The notes: generated by a model not told the origin, from the sequence alone. A DNA stretch of 64,000 bases from Fermentimonas sp. (GCA_015478775.1 JADMKP010000012.1:186001-250000), one strand, 5' to 3'. Shown: positions 56,201 through 63,872, counted from the stretch's first letter. Numbers and translations: made by a program.

Positions 56201-56642
56201 AAAGGTAGTCGTTATTTAGATAAGACGAAAGCACATCCACATTATCGTCAGAACCAACAGTTCTGAGTTGGCGAATAATAAATGCTTTAATCTCTTTATC
56301 TAATGATTGACCCAATGCCTTTTCATAAGCATTTGCGGCTACTGAGCGTTTAGAGTCATCTTTTGATACAAAATGAGACCACCCGCTTATTGCAAAATCA
56401 TATGTCTCATTGCTCATACTTCCAGGAGGATTCATTCTGCCAATAAGATCTAGTAGTCCCTCTTCACCTGTAGAAACTAGGTCGGCAATTACAATATTAT
56501 ATTGTGCAGGAGTCTCTGCGGGTAATTGTGCAAGAGCATCTGCAATAATAGTAGATGTTGTTCTACCCTTTGCCAGTTGAGCCTGTGCATTTACTACAAA
56601 CAAAAGGCAAAGACTTAGTATTATGTATTTTATCTGATTCAT
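53253..56642 (-). CDS. HEAT-repeat protein with two C-terminal DUF1080 (3-keto-disaccharide hydrolase) domains
   Basis: A 1129-residue exported protein with a Sec signal peptide ('ILSLCLLFVVNAQAQ'). Residues about 30-735 are a long series of HEAT/armadillo-like helical repeats ('ALAKLGGKDSIKPLKNAAEK', 'AATQSLSHIGGEDAIIALAG'). Two DUF1080 jelly-roll domains follow: about 742-946 ('FISLFNGKNLDGW'-type start, here 'YISLFNGKNLDGWKG') and about 947-1129 ('FRILFDGSNLDEWIGN'). DUF1080 enzymes cleave 3-keto-glycosides by elimination, so this protein likely breaks the bond after C3 oxidation. The HEAT solenoid may hold substrates or partner enzymes. The longest frame starts with TTG at 56675; the ATG at 56642, right before the signal peptide, is chosen. 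The oxidoreductase gene lies 20 bases upstream. Confidence 0.87.
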   Translation of the reverse strand: MNQIKYIILSLCLLFVVNAQAQLAKGRTTSTIIADALAQLPAETPAQYNIVIADLVSTGEEGLLDLIGRMNPPGSMSNETYDFAISGWSHFVSKDDSKRSVAANAYEKALGQSLDKEIKAFIIRQLRTVGSDDNVDVLSSYLNNDYLSGAAAAALVSIGTENAGNALLNRLNASNTEEINLHLVNALGQIKFSKAEPALLNMLSNNPSSKMERVLLSALAKLGGKDSIKPLKNAAEKVGLTYHKNNALGYYIELLGRLGSSETKTVAKEANYILSKAKKQNKNELKIATTNILLEQPNANASKILKGVIKDGNLKYITNVLHAYPFENDKKSVELIQKAISSNKSQDVQTSLIYWLGNNKSTGSASLVIPYLNSNNKMVLKAATQSLSHIGGEDAIIALAGLLKSGDQETVTFAKNALMTIDGDISYTLASVFDNSGDAGKIAIMELIASRILEDQYSLVYNQMFSDNKAVKAAAANTLKYVVKDENLNDMFTLLEQTDTEYVSAVQSSVNAALKNISKDEQTKLVSERISKSNKKHLYYSALANIGSTDAIEQISEAYNNEIGTNRDAALSALASVNSFDAIYPVLDIARNTTNKSELENVTNALINIIRRSNQTSEIKYLYLREAMEFAQTDAQKINILNLIGNTGQYTAMIFVSEFMNDKAVSEAAALAAMNIALSNTAFASEETTAILNKVSKTLTNPDAGYQRQSINKYLSENSSKGGYISLFNGKNLDGWKGLVGNPITRAKMSARELAAAQVKADKQMALDWKVEDGMIVFDGKGFDNLCTEKLYGDFEILIDWKLYPGPEPDAGLYLRGTPQVQIWDTARVDVGAQVGSGGLYNNQQNPSKPLKVADQRVGDWNTFKITMIGERVSVWLNGQLVTDNVILDNYWNRNQSIFPVEQIELQAHGSKVAYRDIYIKEIPRPEPYNLSVEERKEGFRILFDGSNLDEWIGNKRDYTVESGNLVLYPPKTGSGGNLYTNDEFDNFNLRFEFMLTSGANNGLGIRTPIEGDAAYVGMELQILDNDAAIYADLQDHQYHGSVYGVIPAKRGALKPLGEWNYQEVIADGDNIKVILNGITILEGNPREASKNGTIDGLEHPGLLNESGHIGFLGHGSKVKFKNIRIKEL

Positions 56643-56662
56643 TTTATGAAAATATTTTAAGA

Positions 56663-57916
56663 TTAAATTGACCAAGGAGAACGCATAGGCTGATTGATAT
56701 AACGATTTGCCTCTTCATCATTCAAAAACCTTTCGTTTATAGGATCATATTCTAATGTTCTGTTTAATTGAAGTGCAACAAGTCCCATATTTACAATAGT
56801 GCAAGAACGATGTCCATTAATTTCATTTAATGCAAACTTTTGTCTAGTCTTTATGCTTTCAAGAAAATTAGTGTTTTGTTCTGCTGGTTCAGGCAATTGA
56901 GCCAATTTTTTCTCCCAGTTAGGAATGTCACAAACAAAGTTTTTATATACATTGCCATTTGGTCCAGATATATAAGGAGTATTTGGATCTCCATACTCAT
57001 CACCCCAAAGTACTATTTGACATCCATCTTCATAAGTATATGTAATACTTCTCCATGTGCCTACTGCATCAAGGTGTTGTTGAGGTGCGTCAACCTCTAC
57101 TTTAACAGGCGACGTGTCGTCCTTGCCAAGAAGATACTGAACTGGATCTATGTAATGCTGTCCCATATCACCTAAGCCGCCCCCATCATAATCCCAGTAT
57201 CCACGGAAAGTATCGTGAACACGATGAGCATTGTAAGGTTTATAAGGAGCGGGTCCTAACCACATATCATAGTCAAGCTCCTGAGGAACAGGTTGTGGCT
57301 CGAGGTGATTTTTACCTACCCAATAGAATTTCCAGTCAAATCCTGTATGTTTACTGATTGTAAATTTCAATGGCCACCCCAACATTCCACTGTCAACAAG
57401 CTTTTTAAGAGGTTTTACAGTACTTCCTAGTCCATAGAAATTACTATCGAAACGGAACCATGTGTTAAGTCGAAATATATTGCCGTATTGTGCAATAGCT
57501 TCCCGAACTCTAATTCCTTCACCAATGGTGCGTGTCATTGGTTTTTCGCAGAAAATGTCTTTGCCAGCCTTAGCTGCTTCAACAGACATTAATCCATGCC
57601 AGTGGGGTGGAGTAGCGATATGCACAATATCTACATTCTTGTCGAGTATTAAATCGCGAAAATCATGATATTCACTTACCTTGTCTTTTAGCATAGAAGC
57701 TGCTTTTGCGAGATGATTTTTGTCCACATCACAAATTGCAGCAACTCGTGTATTGTCATACGGAATGTGATTACGTCCCATTCCGCCTACACCAATTATA
57801 CCCTTGGTAATCTCATCGCTGGGAGCGATCATGCCTTTGCCAAGCACGTTTCTGGGAACAATAGTAAGTAATGTTACTCCACCTAGTGTTTTTAAAAATT
57901 GTCTTCTGGAGGTCAT
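56663..57916 (-). CDS. Gfo/Idh/MocA-family oxidoreductase, Tat-exported
   Basis: A 417-residue oxidoreductase with twin-arginine signal 'MTSRRQFLKTLGGVTLL'. The Rossmann start is 'GIIGVGGMGRNHIPYDNTRV', then 'VHIATPPHWHGLMSVEAAKA' and catalytic motif 'CEKPMTRTIGEG'. The C-terminal domain has 'YDGGGLGDMGQHYIDPVQYL', with the family Asp and His. It is the first gene of a two-gene unit with the HEAT-DUF1080 protein, making it the likeliest enzyme to produce the 3-keto substrate for that hydrolase in the same compartment. Confidence 0.88.
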   Translation of the reverse strand: MTSRRQFLKTLGGVTLLTIVPRNVLGKGMIAPSDEITKGIIGVGGMGRNHIPYDNTRVAAICDVDKNHLAKAASMLKDKVSEYHDFRDLILDKNVDIVHIATPPHWHGLMSVEAAKAGKDIFCEKPMTRTIGEGIRVREAIAQYGNIFRLNTWFRFDSNFYGLGSTVKPLKKLVDSGMLGWPLKFTISKHTGFDWKFYWVGKNHLEPQPVPQELDYDMWLGPAPYKPYNAHRVHDTFRGYWDYDGGGLGDMGQHYIDPVQYLLGKDDTSPVKVEVDAPQQHLDAVGTWRSITYTYEDGCQIVLWGDEYGDPNTPYISGPNGNVYKNFVCDIPNWEKKLAQLPEPAEQNTNFLESIKTRQKFALNEINGHRSCTIVNMGLVALQLNRTLEYDPINERFLNDEEANRYINQPMRSPWSI

Positions 57917-57964
57917 TGATAATATAATATTTGAATTAATAATGATAAGATTTTATCTATTTTA

Positions 57965-57972
57965 CAAAAATA
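57965..57972 (-). promoter_or_regulatory. -7 promoter element for the oxidoreductase-DUF1080 pair
   Basis: The minus strand reads TATTTTTG, fitting TAnnTTTG, with a leader of about 40 bases to the ATG at 57916. The 262-base gap to the upstream maturase gene supports a separate transcript. No -33 TTTG was found. Confidence 0.45.
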
Positions 57973-58178
57973 GGGATTTTTCGATAAATACCTTGTTAGT
58001 TTGTCGAATAAAAAAATACTTTACATAATAACATCTTACTTCTGTAAATTTTGTTTGACTTATGAAGTCAGCTTAGATCATTGAATCATTTCAACCGGAG
58101 GGTGCTTAGCTTGATTATTTATCAGTAAATCTAGTTTAACAATACTTTTTAAACCGATAATAGATTATTATAAGTTAT

Positions 58179-59420
58179 TTATTTTTGGTTTTCTTCTATT
58201 AACTTCGCCCATTGCATTACATTGGCAGGAGGGCGTTGTGCTTGCAATTCTTTTTTCATGAAATCCATATAAGGGGCAACATGACTAAAGAATTGATAGT
58301 ATCCCTGACAGAGATAATTAAGTCCTTCATTTCCATACTTATCTTTTATAAAACGATTCTTAGGACACTCACCATAACATGCAAACAAGAAGTCGCACTC
58401 TCTGCACTGTTGAGGTAAACTGTTGAATTTGTCATTACCAAACTTCAACTGTTCATCAGAATACATCATAGAGGTTAGTGATTTACTGTTTATGTTCCCC
58501 AAACGATATTCGGGGAAAACAAAATGATCGCAAGAGTAAACGTCACCATTAAACTCCATTGCACCTGCGTGGCCACAGGTTTTTGCCATAGTGCAAACAC
58601 CAGGTTGTTCACCCACCCAGTTTGCCAGAGTTGAGTCGAATATCTGAATAAATATCTTGCCAACATCATCCTTCACCCACTCATCAAATATTGCACATAA
58701 GAAATTTCCCCATTTAGCGGCAGGTACACTATAATGAGCCAAATCAACCTCCTCCGCCTTTTGCCTAGCAGTTGCAAGTTTCAAAAGAGATATAGTATTG
58801 TCTTTTCTGATTCGCTCCACAATAGGAGTAAATTGTATATACTGGCAGCCAATCTCCTTAAAGAAGTTGTAAAATTCAATCGGGTAGTCTACATTATAAT
58901 CGTTAACTACCGCCAGACAGTTAAACTCCACATCGTGTTTCTTCAAGAGTTCAATACCTTTCATTACACGATGAAAAGAGGGGCGTCCCATTTTATCACG
59001 ACGATATTCATCATGAAACTCTTTAGGACCATCAACTGATATTCCAACAAGGAAATTATTCTCCTTAAAAAACTTACACCACTCGTCATTCAGTAAAGTG
59101 CCGTTTGTTTGAATAGAATTTTCTATATGTCGTCCTCTTCCATATTGCTTTTGTAACTCTATTGCTCTCTTATAAAAAGATAAAGGTCGCATAAGTGTTT
59201 CACCCCCATGCCATGTAAACATTATCTCTTGCATGGTTTGAGATTCAATATACTGTTTTATGAACCTCTCCAGAAGATCTTCACTCATTACGGGATTCTT
59301 CCTTTCATAAAGATTCTCTTTCTCTAAGTAGTAGCAGTAATCACAATCTAAGTTGCACTTAGACCCCACGGGTTTAAGCATAACATACATCGGTTTAGCG
59401 AATGGTGCGAAAGTTGACAT
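58179..59420 (-). CDS. Anaerobic sulfatase-maturating enzyme (radical SAM/SPASM)
   Basis: A 413-residue cytoplasmic radical-SAM enzyme that oxidises an active-site Cys or Ser of sulfatases to formylglycine without oxygen. The radical-SAM cluster motif is C22-x3-C26-x2-C29 ('CNLDCDYCYYLEKENLY'), followed by 'FTWHGGETLMRPLSFY' and 'NSIQTNGTLL'. The C-terminal SPASM part has 'CGHAGAMEFNGDVYSCDHFV' and 'CRECDFLFACYGECPKNRF', giving two auxiliary clusters. Length and motifs fit the anSME group, though other SPASM maturases are related. No sulfatase is encoded in this window. It lies 19 bases after an oxidoreductase gene and is probably co-transcribed with it. Confidence 0.88.
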   Translation of the reverse strand: MSTFAPFAKPMYVMLKPVGSKCNLDCDYCYYLEKENLYERKNPVMSEDLLERFIKQYIESQTMQEIMFTWHGGETLMRPLSFYKRAIELQKQYGRGRHIENSIQTNGTLLNDEWCKFFKENNFLVGISVDGPKEFHDEYRRDKMGRPSFHRVMKGIELLKKHDVEFNCLAVVNDYNVDYPIEFYNFFKEIGCQYIQFTPIVERIRKDNTISLLKLATARQKAEEVDLAHYSVPAAKWGNFLCAIFDEWVKDDVGKIFIQIFDSTLANWVGEQPGVCTMAKTCGHAGAMEFNGDVYSCDHFVFPEYRLGNINSKSLTSMMYSDEQLKFGNDKFNSLPQQCRECDFLFACYGECPKNRFIKDKYGNEGLNYLCQGYYQFFSHVAPYMDFMKKELQAQRPPANVMQWAKLIEENQK

Positions 59421-59439
59421 AATTTATCCTTTAGGTAAT

Positions 59440-61128
59440 TTATCCCCGGGTTATTTCTTCTTTATCTGAATCCCAATACATTGTTCTGCCTTCAAGATAA
59501 GCGCGAGTGCCCATATGAGCAGTAATAGCTTCTTGAAATCCTTGATCTAAATCACATGATGGCTTCTTGCCTGTTCTAATACATTCTAGCCATTCTCTCA
59601 AATGCAAATATGTTGTATTATACCTTTTGCCTCCAACATACGAGTACAACAGACCTCGCTCAGCAAAATACAGCTCGGTTGCAGATGTAATTGCATCTAA
59701 ATCTCTACCAGGAACATAGTGATAAAATGGCTCACCAGTTTTAATTTTACCTTCGGCTATCTTGTCTTTATATCTTTCAGATCTGGGATCGATTGTAACT
59801 GAAAGCGAACTGCCAACCTCCATAGTTGCATCATGACCCATAATTTTTCTAGGACGTTTAAACTGGCTAGCCAAGGTTGCTGAGTATAACATTGCTAATC
59901 CCCTGTCGGCATACTCAAATGTAGTATGAAGCACATCAGGAACAGTTCTGCCATCCTTAAAAAAATACACACCTCCCGAAGATGTTGCAGAAGATGGGAT
60001 GCCCAGCTTTAGTATTTGGTTCATTGCATCATACTCATGAGTTAGCAAGTCGCCACTCAACCCTGTACTATAATCCCACCAACATCTCCAGCGGAAAAAT
60101 CTTTCGAGGCTGAACTTATCCCGTGGCTCTGGCCCAACATAAGATGCTAATCCGGCCGAAGTCATATAATCCATATATTCTTTAATCCTTTCTGGGTCTC
60201 CATCAAACTGTTTCCAATCGATGGTTTTAGGATTAGCCTTAGGGTTAATATCATACACCCAAGCACCATTAGGGGCGTTTCTATTAGTACCAGTTTCTAT
60301 AAGAGTGATAGGACCCAATAACCCTCTATCAATTATCTCACGTGCTCTTTCATAAGCCTCAATTTGTCTGTTTTGATGACCAAGTTGAAAAACCACATTA
60401 CTATTTCTCACAAGTTCTCTTAATGCATACGTTTCAGGTACAGTCCAGGTCATTGGTTTCTCCAAATATATATGTTTACCTGCTTTCACTGCATCCATAG
60501 TCATTTGTCCATGCCAATGGTCGGGTGACGCAATTACCACAGCATCCACATCATCCGCAGCAAGTAGATCTTTGTAATTTAAATATCTTTTTGGGCTACC
60601 ACCATATTTTCCATTTAAACCCTCTCTATATATATTTGCACCAGCAGCAATTCCCTCCTCGGCGTGCACATCAAAAATATCACAAACAGCAGTAATTTTA
60701 ATATTAAGATCTTCCTGTTCAATAAAATCCTGATATCTCTTATTAGCTGAGTCTGCCTTATTTAAGTTTATTAGCTCCTGCACTTCAGCTGGAGTTGTAT
60801 ACCCTAGTCCACTTAACAACTGTTTTCCCCTTATGCCTGTGCCAATAATTCCTATTCTAATAGTTTCACCGTCGGTTGCTGATGCAGCAAAAGGGGTAAC
60901 TTCTGTAGGAAAATGAAACATATCTGCTGCGGAACGATTGAAAATCTCGTTCTTCCTTTTTTTATAAACACCATATGCCATTGCACCTAAAACTGGCACG
61001 GTAGCCAAGGATTTTATAACATCGCGTCTCCCTTGAGAAACTGGTTTGCTTTTATTATCTACAGATTTACTCTCGTCCGACTTACTGTTCTTGTCGTTAT
61101 TTATATTGTTTTTATTATTTTCTGACAT
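59440..61128 (-). CDS. Gfo/Idh/MocA-family oxidoreductase with extended N terminus and Tat-like signal
   Basis: A 562-residue oxidoreductase, longer than its four paralogues here. A hydrophilic Asn/Lys/Ser-rich leader (about 1-31) precedes a twin-arginine-like segment ('QGRRDVIKSLATVPVLGAMA'). The Rossmann motif is 'IGIIGTGIRGKQLLSGLGY', then 'VVIASPDHWHGQMTMDAVKA' and the catalytic 'LEKPMTWTVPETY'. Longer insertions occur in the C-terminal domain. It may stay anchored to the membrane by the uncleaved signal. Its ATG overlaps the end of the DoxX gene by 14 bases, so the two are translationally coupled and may be functional partners. Confidence 0.86.
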   Translation of the reverse strand: MSENNKNNINNDKNSKSDESKSVDNKSKPVSQGRRDVIKSLATVPVLGAMAYGVYKKRKNEIFNRSAADMFHFPTEVTPFAASATDGETIRIGIIGTGIRGKQLLSGLGYTTPAEVQELINLNKADSANKRYQDFIEQEDLNIKITAVCDIFDVHAEEGIAAGANIYREGLNGKYGGSPKRYLNYKDLLAADDVDAVVIASPDHWHGQMTMDAVKAGKHIYLEKPMTWTVPETYALRELVRNSNVVFQLGHQNRQIEAYERAREIIDRGLLGPITLIETGTNRNAPNGAWVYDINPKANPKTIDWKQFDGDPERIKEYMDYMTSAGLASYVGPEPRDKFSLERFFRWRCWWDYSTGLSGDLLTHEYDAMNQILKLGIPSSATSSGGVYFFKDGRTVPDVLHTTFEYADRGLAMLYSATLASQFKRPRKIMGHDATMEVGSSLSVTIDPRSERYKDKIAEGKIKTGEPFYHYVPGRDLDAITSATELYFAERGLLYSYVGGKRYNTTYLHLREWLECIRTGKKPSCDLDQGFQEAITAHMGTRAYLEGRTMYWDSDKEEITRG

Positions 61129-61618
61129 AACTACTCCTATCTTTTAAAAATGCTCTGTCTAATCCTATTATTTTAGATGTGGGGAAGAAGTAAAGTACTA
61201 TTACTGCCACCATCATCACAAGGTTTTTATCCACCCATAAAGTCGTACCTTCAGAAGGAAGCATATACTCAACATTTAATAGAGGTGGGTGTGATAAATA
61301 ATATAATAGTAATAGAAAAGCGGCTGCCAAACACCCAACTCTCTCAAAGAGACCCAATATTAGAAGCAATCCAATAATCGTTAATCCATATATGTTTATA
61401 AAATCAGTTATTGCCATCATTGTTGGATTTTCAGCTATCATTGTAAATAATGGAGAAAAAATCCCTTTCGAGTCCATTAAGTAACCATATGATGTCCAAT
61501 TTGGTGATAATATTTTTGCCAATCCTTCGTATAAGAAAAACCAACCAATAAGAATTCTTAAAACAACCAACCAAGAAAGTTGTGCATTTGTGTATGCATA
61601 GCCTGAACCTTTATTCAT
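61115..61618 (-). CDS. DoxX-family membrane protein
   Basis: A 167-residue inner-membrane protein with four hydrophobic helices. The N-terminal 'AQLSWLVVLRILIGWFFLYE' with 'GLAKILSPNW' is the DoxX signature, and the later 'LGLFERVGCLAAAFLLLLYY' helix is also typical. DoxX/DoxD proteins have been linked to quinone-dependent oxidation (thiosulfate:quinone oxidoreductase), but most are uncharacterised. The longest frame starts at 61690, upstream of a promoter-like TATGTTTG at 61671-61678, so the ATG at 61618 is preferred. Overlap with the oxidoreductase gene suggests that DoxX takes electrons from that enzyme to the quinone pool (inference). Confidence 0.82.
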   Translation of the reverse strand: MNKGSGYAYTNAQLSWLVVLRILIGWFFLYEGLAKILSPNWTSYGYLMDSKGIFSPLFTMIAENPTMMAITDFINIYGLTIIGLLLILGLFERVGCLAAAFLLLLYYLSHPPLLNVEYMLPSEGTTLWVDKNLVMMVAVIVLYFFPTSKIIGLDRAFLKDRSSYVRK

Positions 61619-61670
61619 TATTTTTAATTTGAAATGAGCTGTAATTTTAATTATTGAAAAATCAAGTTCG

Positions 61671-61678
61671 CAAACATA
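61671..61678 (-). promoter_or_regulatory. -7 promoter element for the DoxX-oxidoreductase-maturase operon
   Basis: The minus strand reads TATGTTTG, fitting TAnnTTTG, giving a start near 61664 and a leader of about 46 bases to the ATG at 61618. It lies inside the longest DoxX frame and decides the start choice. Confidence 0.5.
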
Positions 61679-61800
61679 CAAATAATTCATGTTGCTTTTT
61701 CGAAAAAAATTACATGATTTATTAATTGATGTAGATGTTACATTTAATGATTGTTATAACTGACTTCTTCAATAATACTTTTATATAACAACTTTATCAC

Positions 61801-61808
61801 TATTTTTG
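61801..61808 (+). promoter_or_regulatory. -7 promoter element for the DUF4230 gene
   Basis: TATTTTTG fits TAnnTTTG; a TTTT at 61779-61782 is a weak -33 candidate at 18 bases. The leader would be about 42 bases. Confidence 0.45.
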
Positions 61809-61856
61809 TGTGAGTCTTATGTTGCAATTTGTATTCAACATTAAAGTGATATTATT

Positions 61857-62462
61857 ATGAAAAAGATTTCAATACCCACTCTTTTCTTTTTTCTGACTAC
61901 GGTGATTCTGGCATTTACTCTGCTTATAACTAATAAGTTAACAGATAAAGGAATAGGATATGATAGTTCCACAGTGATGAGTAGAATAAGTCATATTCAG
62001 GAACTTGCATTAGTAAAGCACAACTACACCGGAGTTATAGGATTTAAGGATTATAAGAGAATCCTCAACATTAATATTCCGTTAACTGATAAGTATTTTC
62101 TTTTGAAGTACAACGGATACTTAAAGGCGGGCGTAGATTTTAGTCGTATTAAGATTAATGCATTGACCGACTCAATGGTGCATGTTTCTATTCCTAAGCC
62201 CGAAATATTTGATACTGTAATTGACGAGGGTTCTATTCAGATTTATAATGAGAGTGAGAATGCTTTTAATCCAATCAAAATTTCTGATTATAATGAGGCT
62301 CTTTCCAGAGAGAAAAATATTATGATTAATGATGCCATTAAGCAGGGCATTCTAAAGGATGCTACAGATCAGGCAAAAATGGTGTTGACGACTATGCTCG
62401 AGGAAATGGGATTTATAGATATAAAGATAACTGAAGAACTAATTATTCCTCAGTTTAAGTAA
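61857..62462 (+). CDS. DUF4230 domain protein
   Basis: A 201-residue protein with one N-terminal membrane segment (about 7-25) and the rest probably outside the cytoplasm. The pattern 'ISHIQELALVKHNYTGVIGF' followed by 'KYFLLKYNGYLKAGVDFSRI' and 'VHVSIPKPEIFDTVIDEGSI', with a C-terminal helix and 'MLEEMGFIDIKI', matches DUF4230 proteins. These are widespread, membrane-anchored and without a defined function. It is a single gene divergent from DoxX and convergent with the acetyltransferase gene. Confidence 0.78.
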   Translation: MKKISIPTLFFFLTTVILAFTLLITNKLTDKGIGYDSSTVMSRISHIQELALVKHNYTGVIGFKDYKRILNINIPLTDKYFLLKYNGYLKAGVDFSRIKINALTDSMVHVSIPKPEIFDTVIDEGSIQIYNESENAFNPIKISDYNEALSREKNIMINDAIKQGILKDATDQAKMVLTTMLEEMGFIDIKITEELIIPQFK

Positions 62463-62565
62463 TATTAGTTTTAGGAGTTATCAAGCTTACCAAAAAATGA
62501 GCTTATTTAATAAGTTATATATCCATGGGTGTCAGATACACTTTCATGATTGTTAGATATATTGA

Positions 62566-63114
62566 TCATTGTTTATCGAAAGTATATCCTTCGCAGTATT
62601 TAATAACTTCCTCACCAAGAAACTTAAGAAAATGATTATGCTGCTCTTTGGTTATCATTTTAGGATAACTTAGTATTAGCAGTTCTTGTTTAACACCATC
62701 CAATCGATATGGCAAATGCACAAATCTATAAGGTGTTAGCGTAAAGCCCGCACGTTCATAGAATTGTAGCCTGCGAACCGACAATTCATTTATCAGTGGA
62801 TCTATCTCAAGAATAATTATATGATTTGACTCTCGCAGATTATTGAGAAGTTGAGTGCCATAGCCATGACCTCTTATATTTGGGTTTACAGCCAAATGCT
62901 CGAGATAGCGGTAATTGTTCCACTCCCAAAAGAACATCAAACCTATCAATTGATTACCATCCCATACAGAGAGCGGGAAGAAGCGGTCATCATTACAAGC
63001 ATTTAGGTGATCTTCAATTTTTCTTCGCTCGGCAGCTGGAAAGCTTTCTTCATATAAATTCCAGACCTCACTCCACCTAGTCTTGTCGCCTGCTTCAATT
63101 TGTAAGAATTGCAT
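62566..63114 (-). CDS. GNAT-family N-acetyltransferase
   Basis: A 182-residue acetyl-CoA-dependent acetyltransferase. The fold is shown by 'LIGLMFFWEWNNYRYLEHLA', the acetyl-CoA-binding motif 'VNPNIRGHGYGTQLLNNLRE' and a late 'RRLQFYERAGFTLTPYRF'. The acceptor substrate cannot be inferred. It follows the DsbA-like gene by 26 bases on the same strand. Confidence 0.88.
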   Translation of the reverse strand: MQFLQIEAGDKTRWSEVWNLYEESFPAAERRKIEDHLNACNDDRFFPLSVWDGNQLIGLMFFWEWNNYRYLEHLAVNPNIRGHGYGTQLLNNLRESNHIIILEIDPLINELSVRRLQFYERAGFTLTPYRFVHLPYRLDGVKQELLILSYPKMITKEQHNHFLKFLGEEVIKYCEGYTFDKQ

Positions 63115-63140
63115 TTAAATATAATTCAATAATTCTTTGT

Positions 63141-63872
63141 TCAAATTTCACAAGTGCCGTCAGCTGAGCATGATTTACCCTTAATAATCTCTGGATTTGC
63201 TGCTTCGGTATTACGGCTCTTCCAATCATTGTATGATTTGTTTAAAACCTCAAGGAAAAGTTCTACTGGTTCAGACCCAACTATTGCCTGTCTTTTGTCC
63301 ATTAAAAAAGTTGGCACAGTGTCAAAGCCAAGGTTGCCAGCTTCTTGTATATCTTGTTTTATTTCATAAGAATACTCATCGCTTTCAAGCATAGTACGAA
63401 TTTCATCTTCCTCCAAACCAACTTCTTTTCCAATAGAAATTAGCAAATCCCAGCTGCTATAATCTTTTGCCTCTTCAAAGTATGCTTTTGATAATTTCAT
63501 AAGAACAGCGCTATCCAAGCCTCTTTTTGAAGCAAGTTTTATCAATCTATGGGCATCATGTGTGTTTGCTGCAACTGCATTTTGAAGGTTAAACTCTACG
63601 CCCGCTTCATCTGCAAGTTTTTTTAAGTTCTCAAACATGCTCTTGATTCCCTCTTCAGGATATCCCGCACTATTTACAAGATATTCTTTTACAGGATATC
63701 CATTTCCTTTGTCTGGTAAATCGGGATTCAGTTGAAATGCTTTCCATACTACATTTAATTCATCGGTATGATTGAACTGGCGCAGAGCTTTTTCAAAATG
63801 TATTTTTCCTAAATAGCAGTAGGGGCACATTATATCTGTCCAAACTTCAATCTTCATTTTATCTGGTGTCAT
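63141..63872 (-). CDS. DsbA-family oxidoreductase (FrnE-like)
   Basis: A 243-residue thioredoxin-fold protein with an inserted helical domain. The active site is C16-P-Y-C19 in 'WTDIMCPYCYLGKIHFEKAL', and the later cis-Pro loop is 'LGFDTVPTFLMDKRQAIVGS', both typical of FrnE-like DsbA proteins. There is no signal peptide, so it acts in the cytoplasm as a dithiol oxidoreductase, perhaps in stress defence. The C terminus has two further Cys ('SCSADGTCEI'). An ATG five codons in (63857) is an equally good start and matches the usual 'MKIE' opening of the family. Confidence 0.88.
   Translation of the reverse strand: MTPDKMKIEVWTDIMCPYCYLGKIHFEKALRQFNHTDELNVVWKAFQLNPDLPDKGNGYPVKEYLVNSAGYPEEGIKSMFENLKKLADEAGVEFNLQNAVAANTHDAHRLIKLASKRGLDSAVLMKLSKAYFEEAKDYSSWDLLISIGKEVGLEEDEIRTMLESDEYSYEIKQDIQEAGNLGFDTVPTFLMDKRQAIVGSEPVELFLEVLNKSYNDWKSRNTEAANPEIIKGKSCSADGTCEI

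Noticed and set aside
56643-56675. Upstream TTG start for the HEAT-DUF1080 protein
   Set aside because: It would place 11 extra residues ahead of a good Sec signal peptide and uses TTG, while an ATG lies exactly at the signal start.
53253-61618. A sulfatase gene to match the sulfatase maturase
   Set aside because: No protein in the window shows the C/S-x-P/A-x-R sulfatase motif in an alkaline-phosphatase-like fold.
61619-61690. Upstream start (61690) for the DoxX gene
   Set aside because: A promoter-like TATGTTTG at 61671-61678 would lie inside the coding sequence, and the extra 24 residues precede a normal DoxX start.
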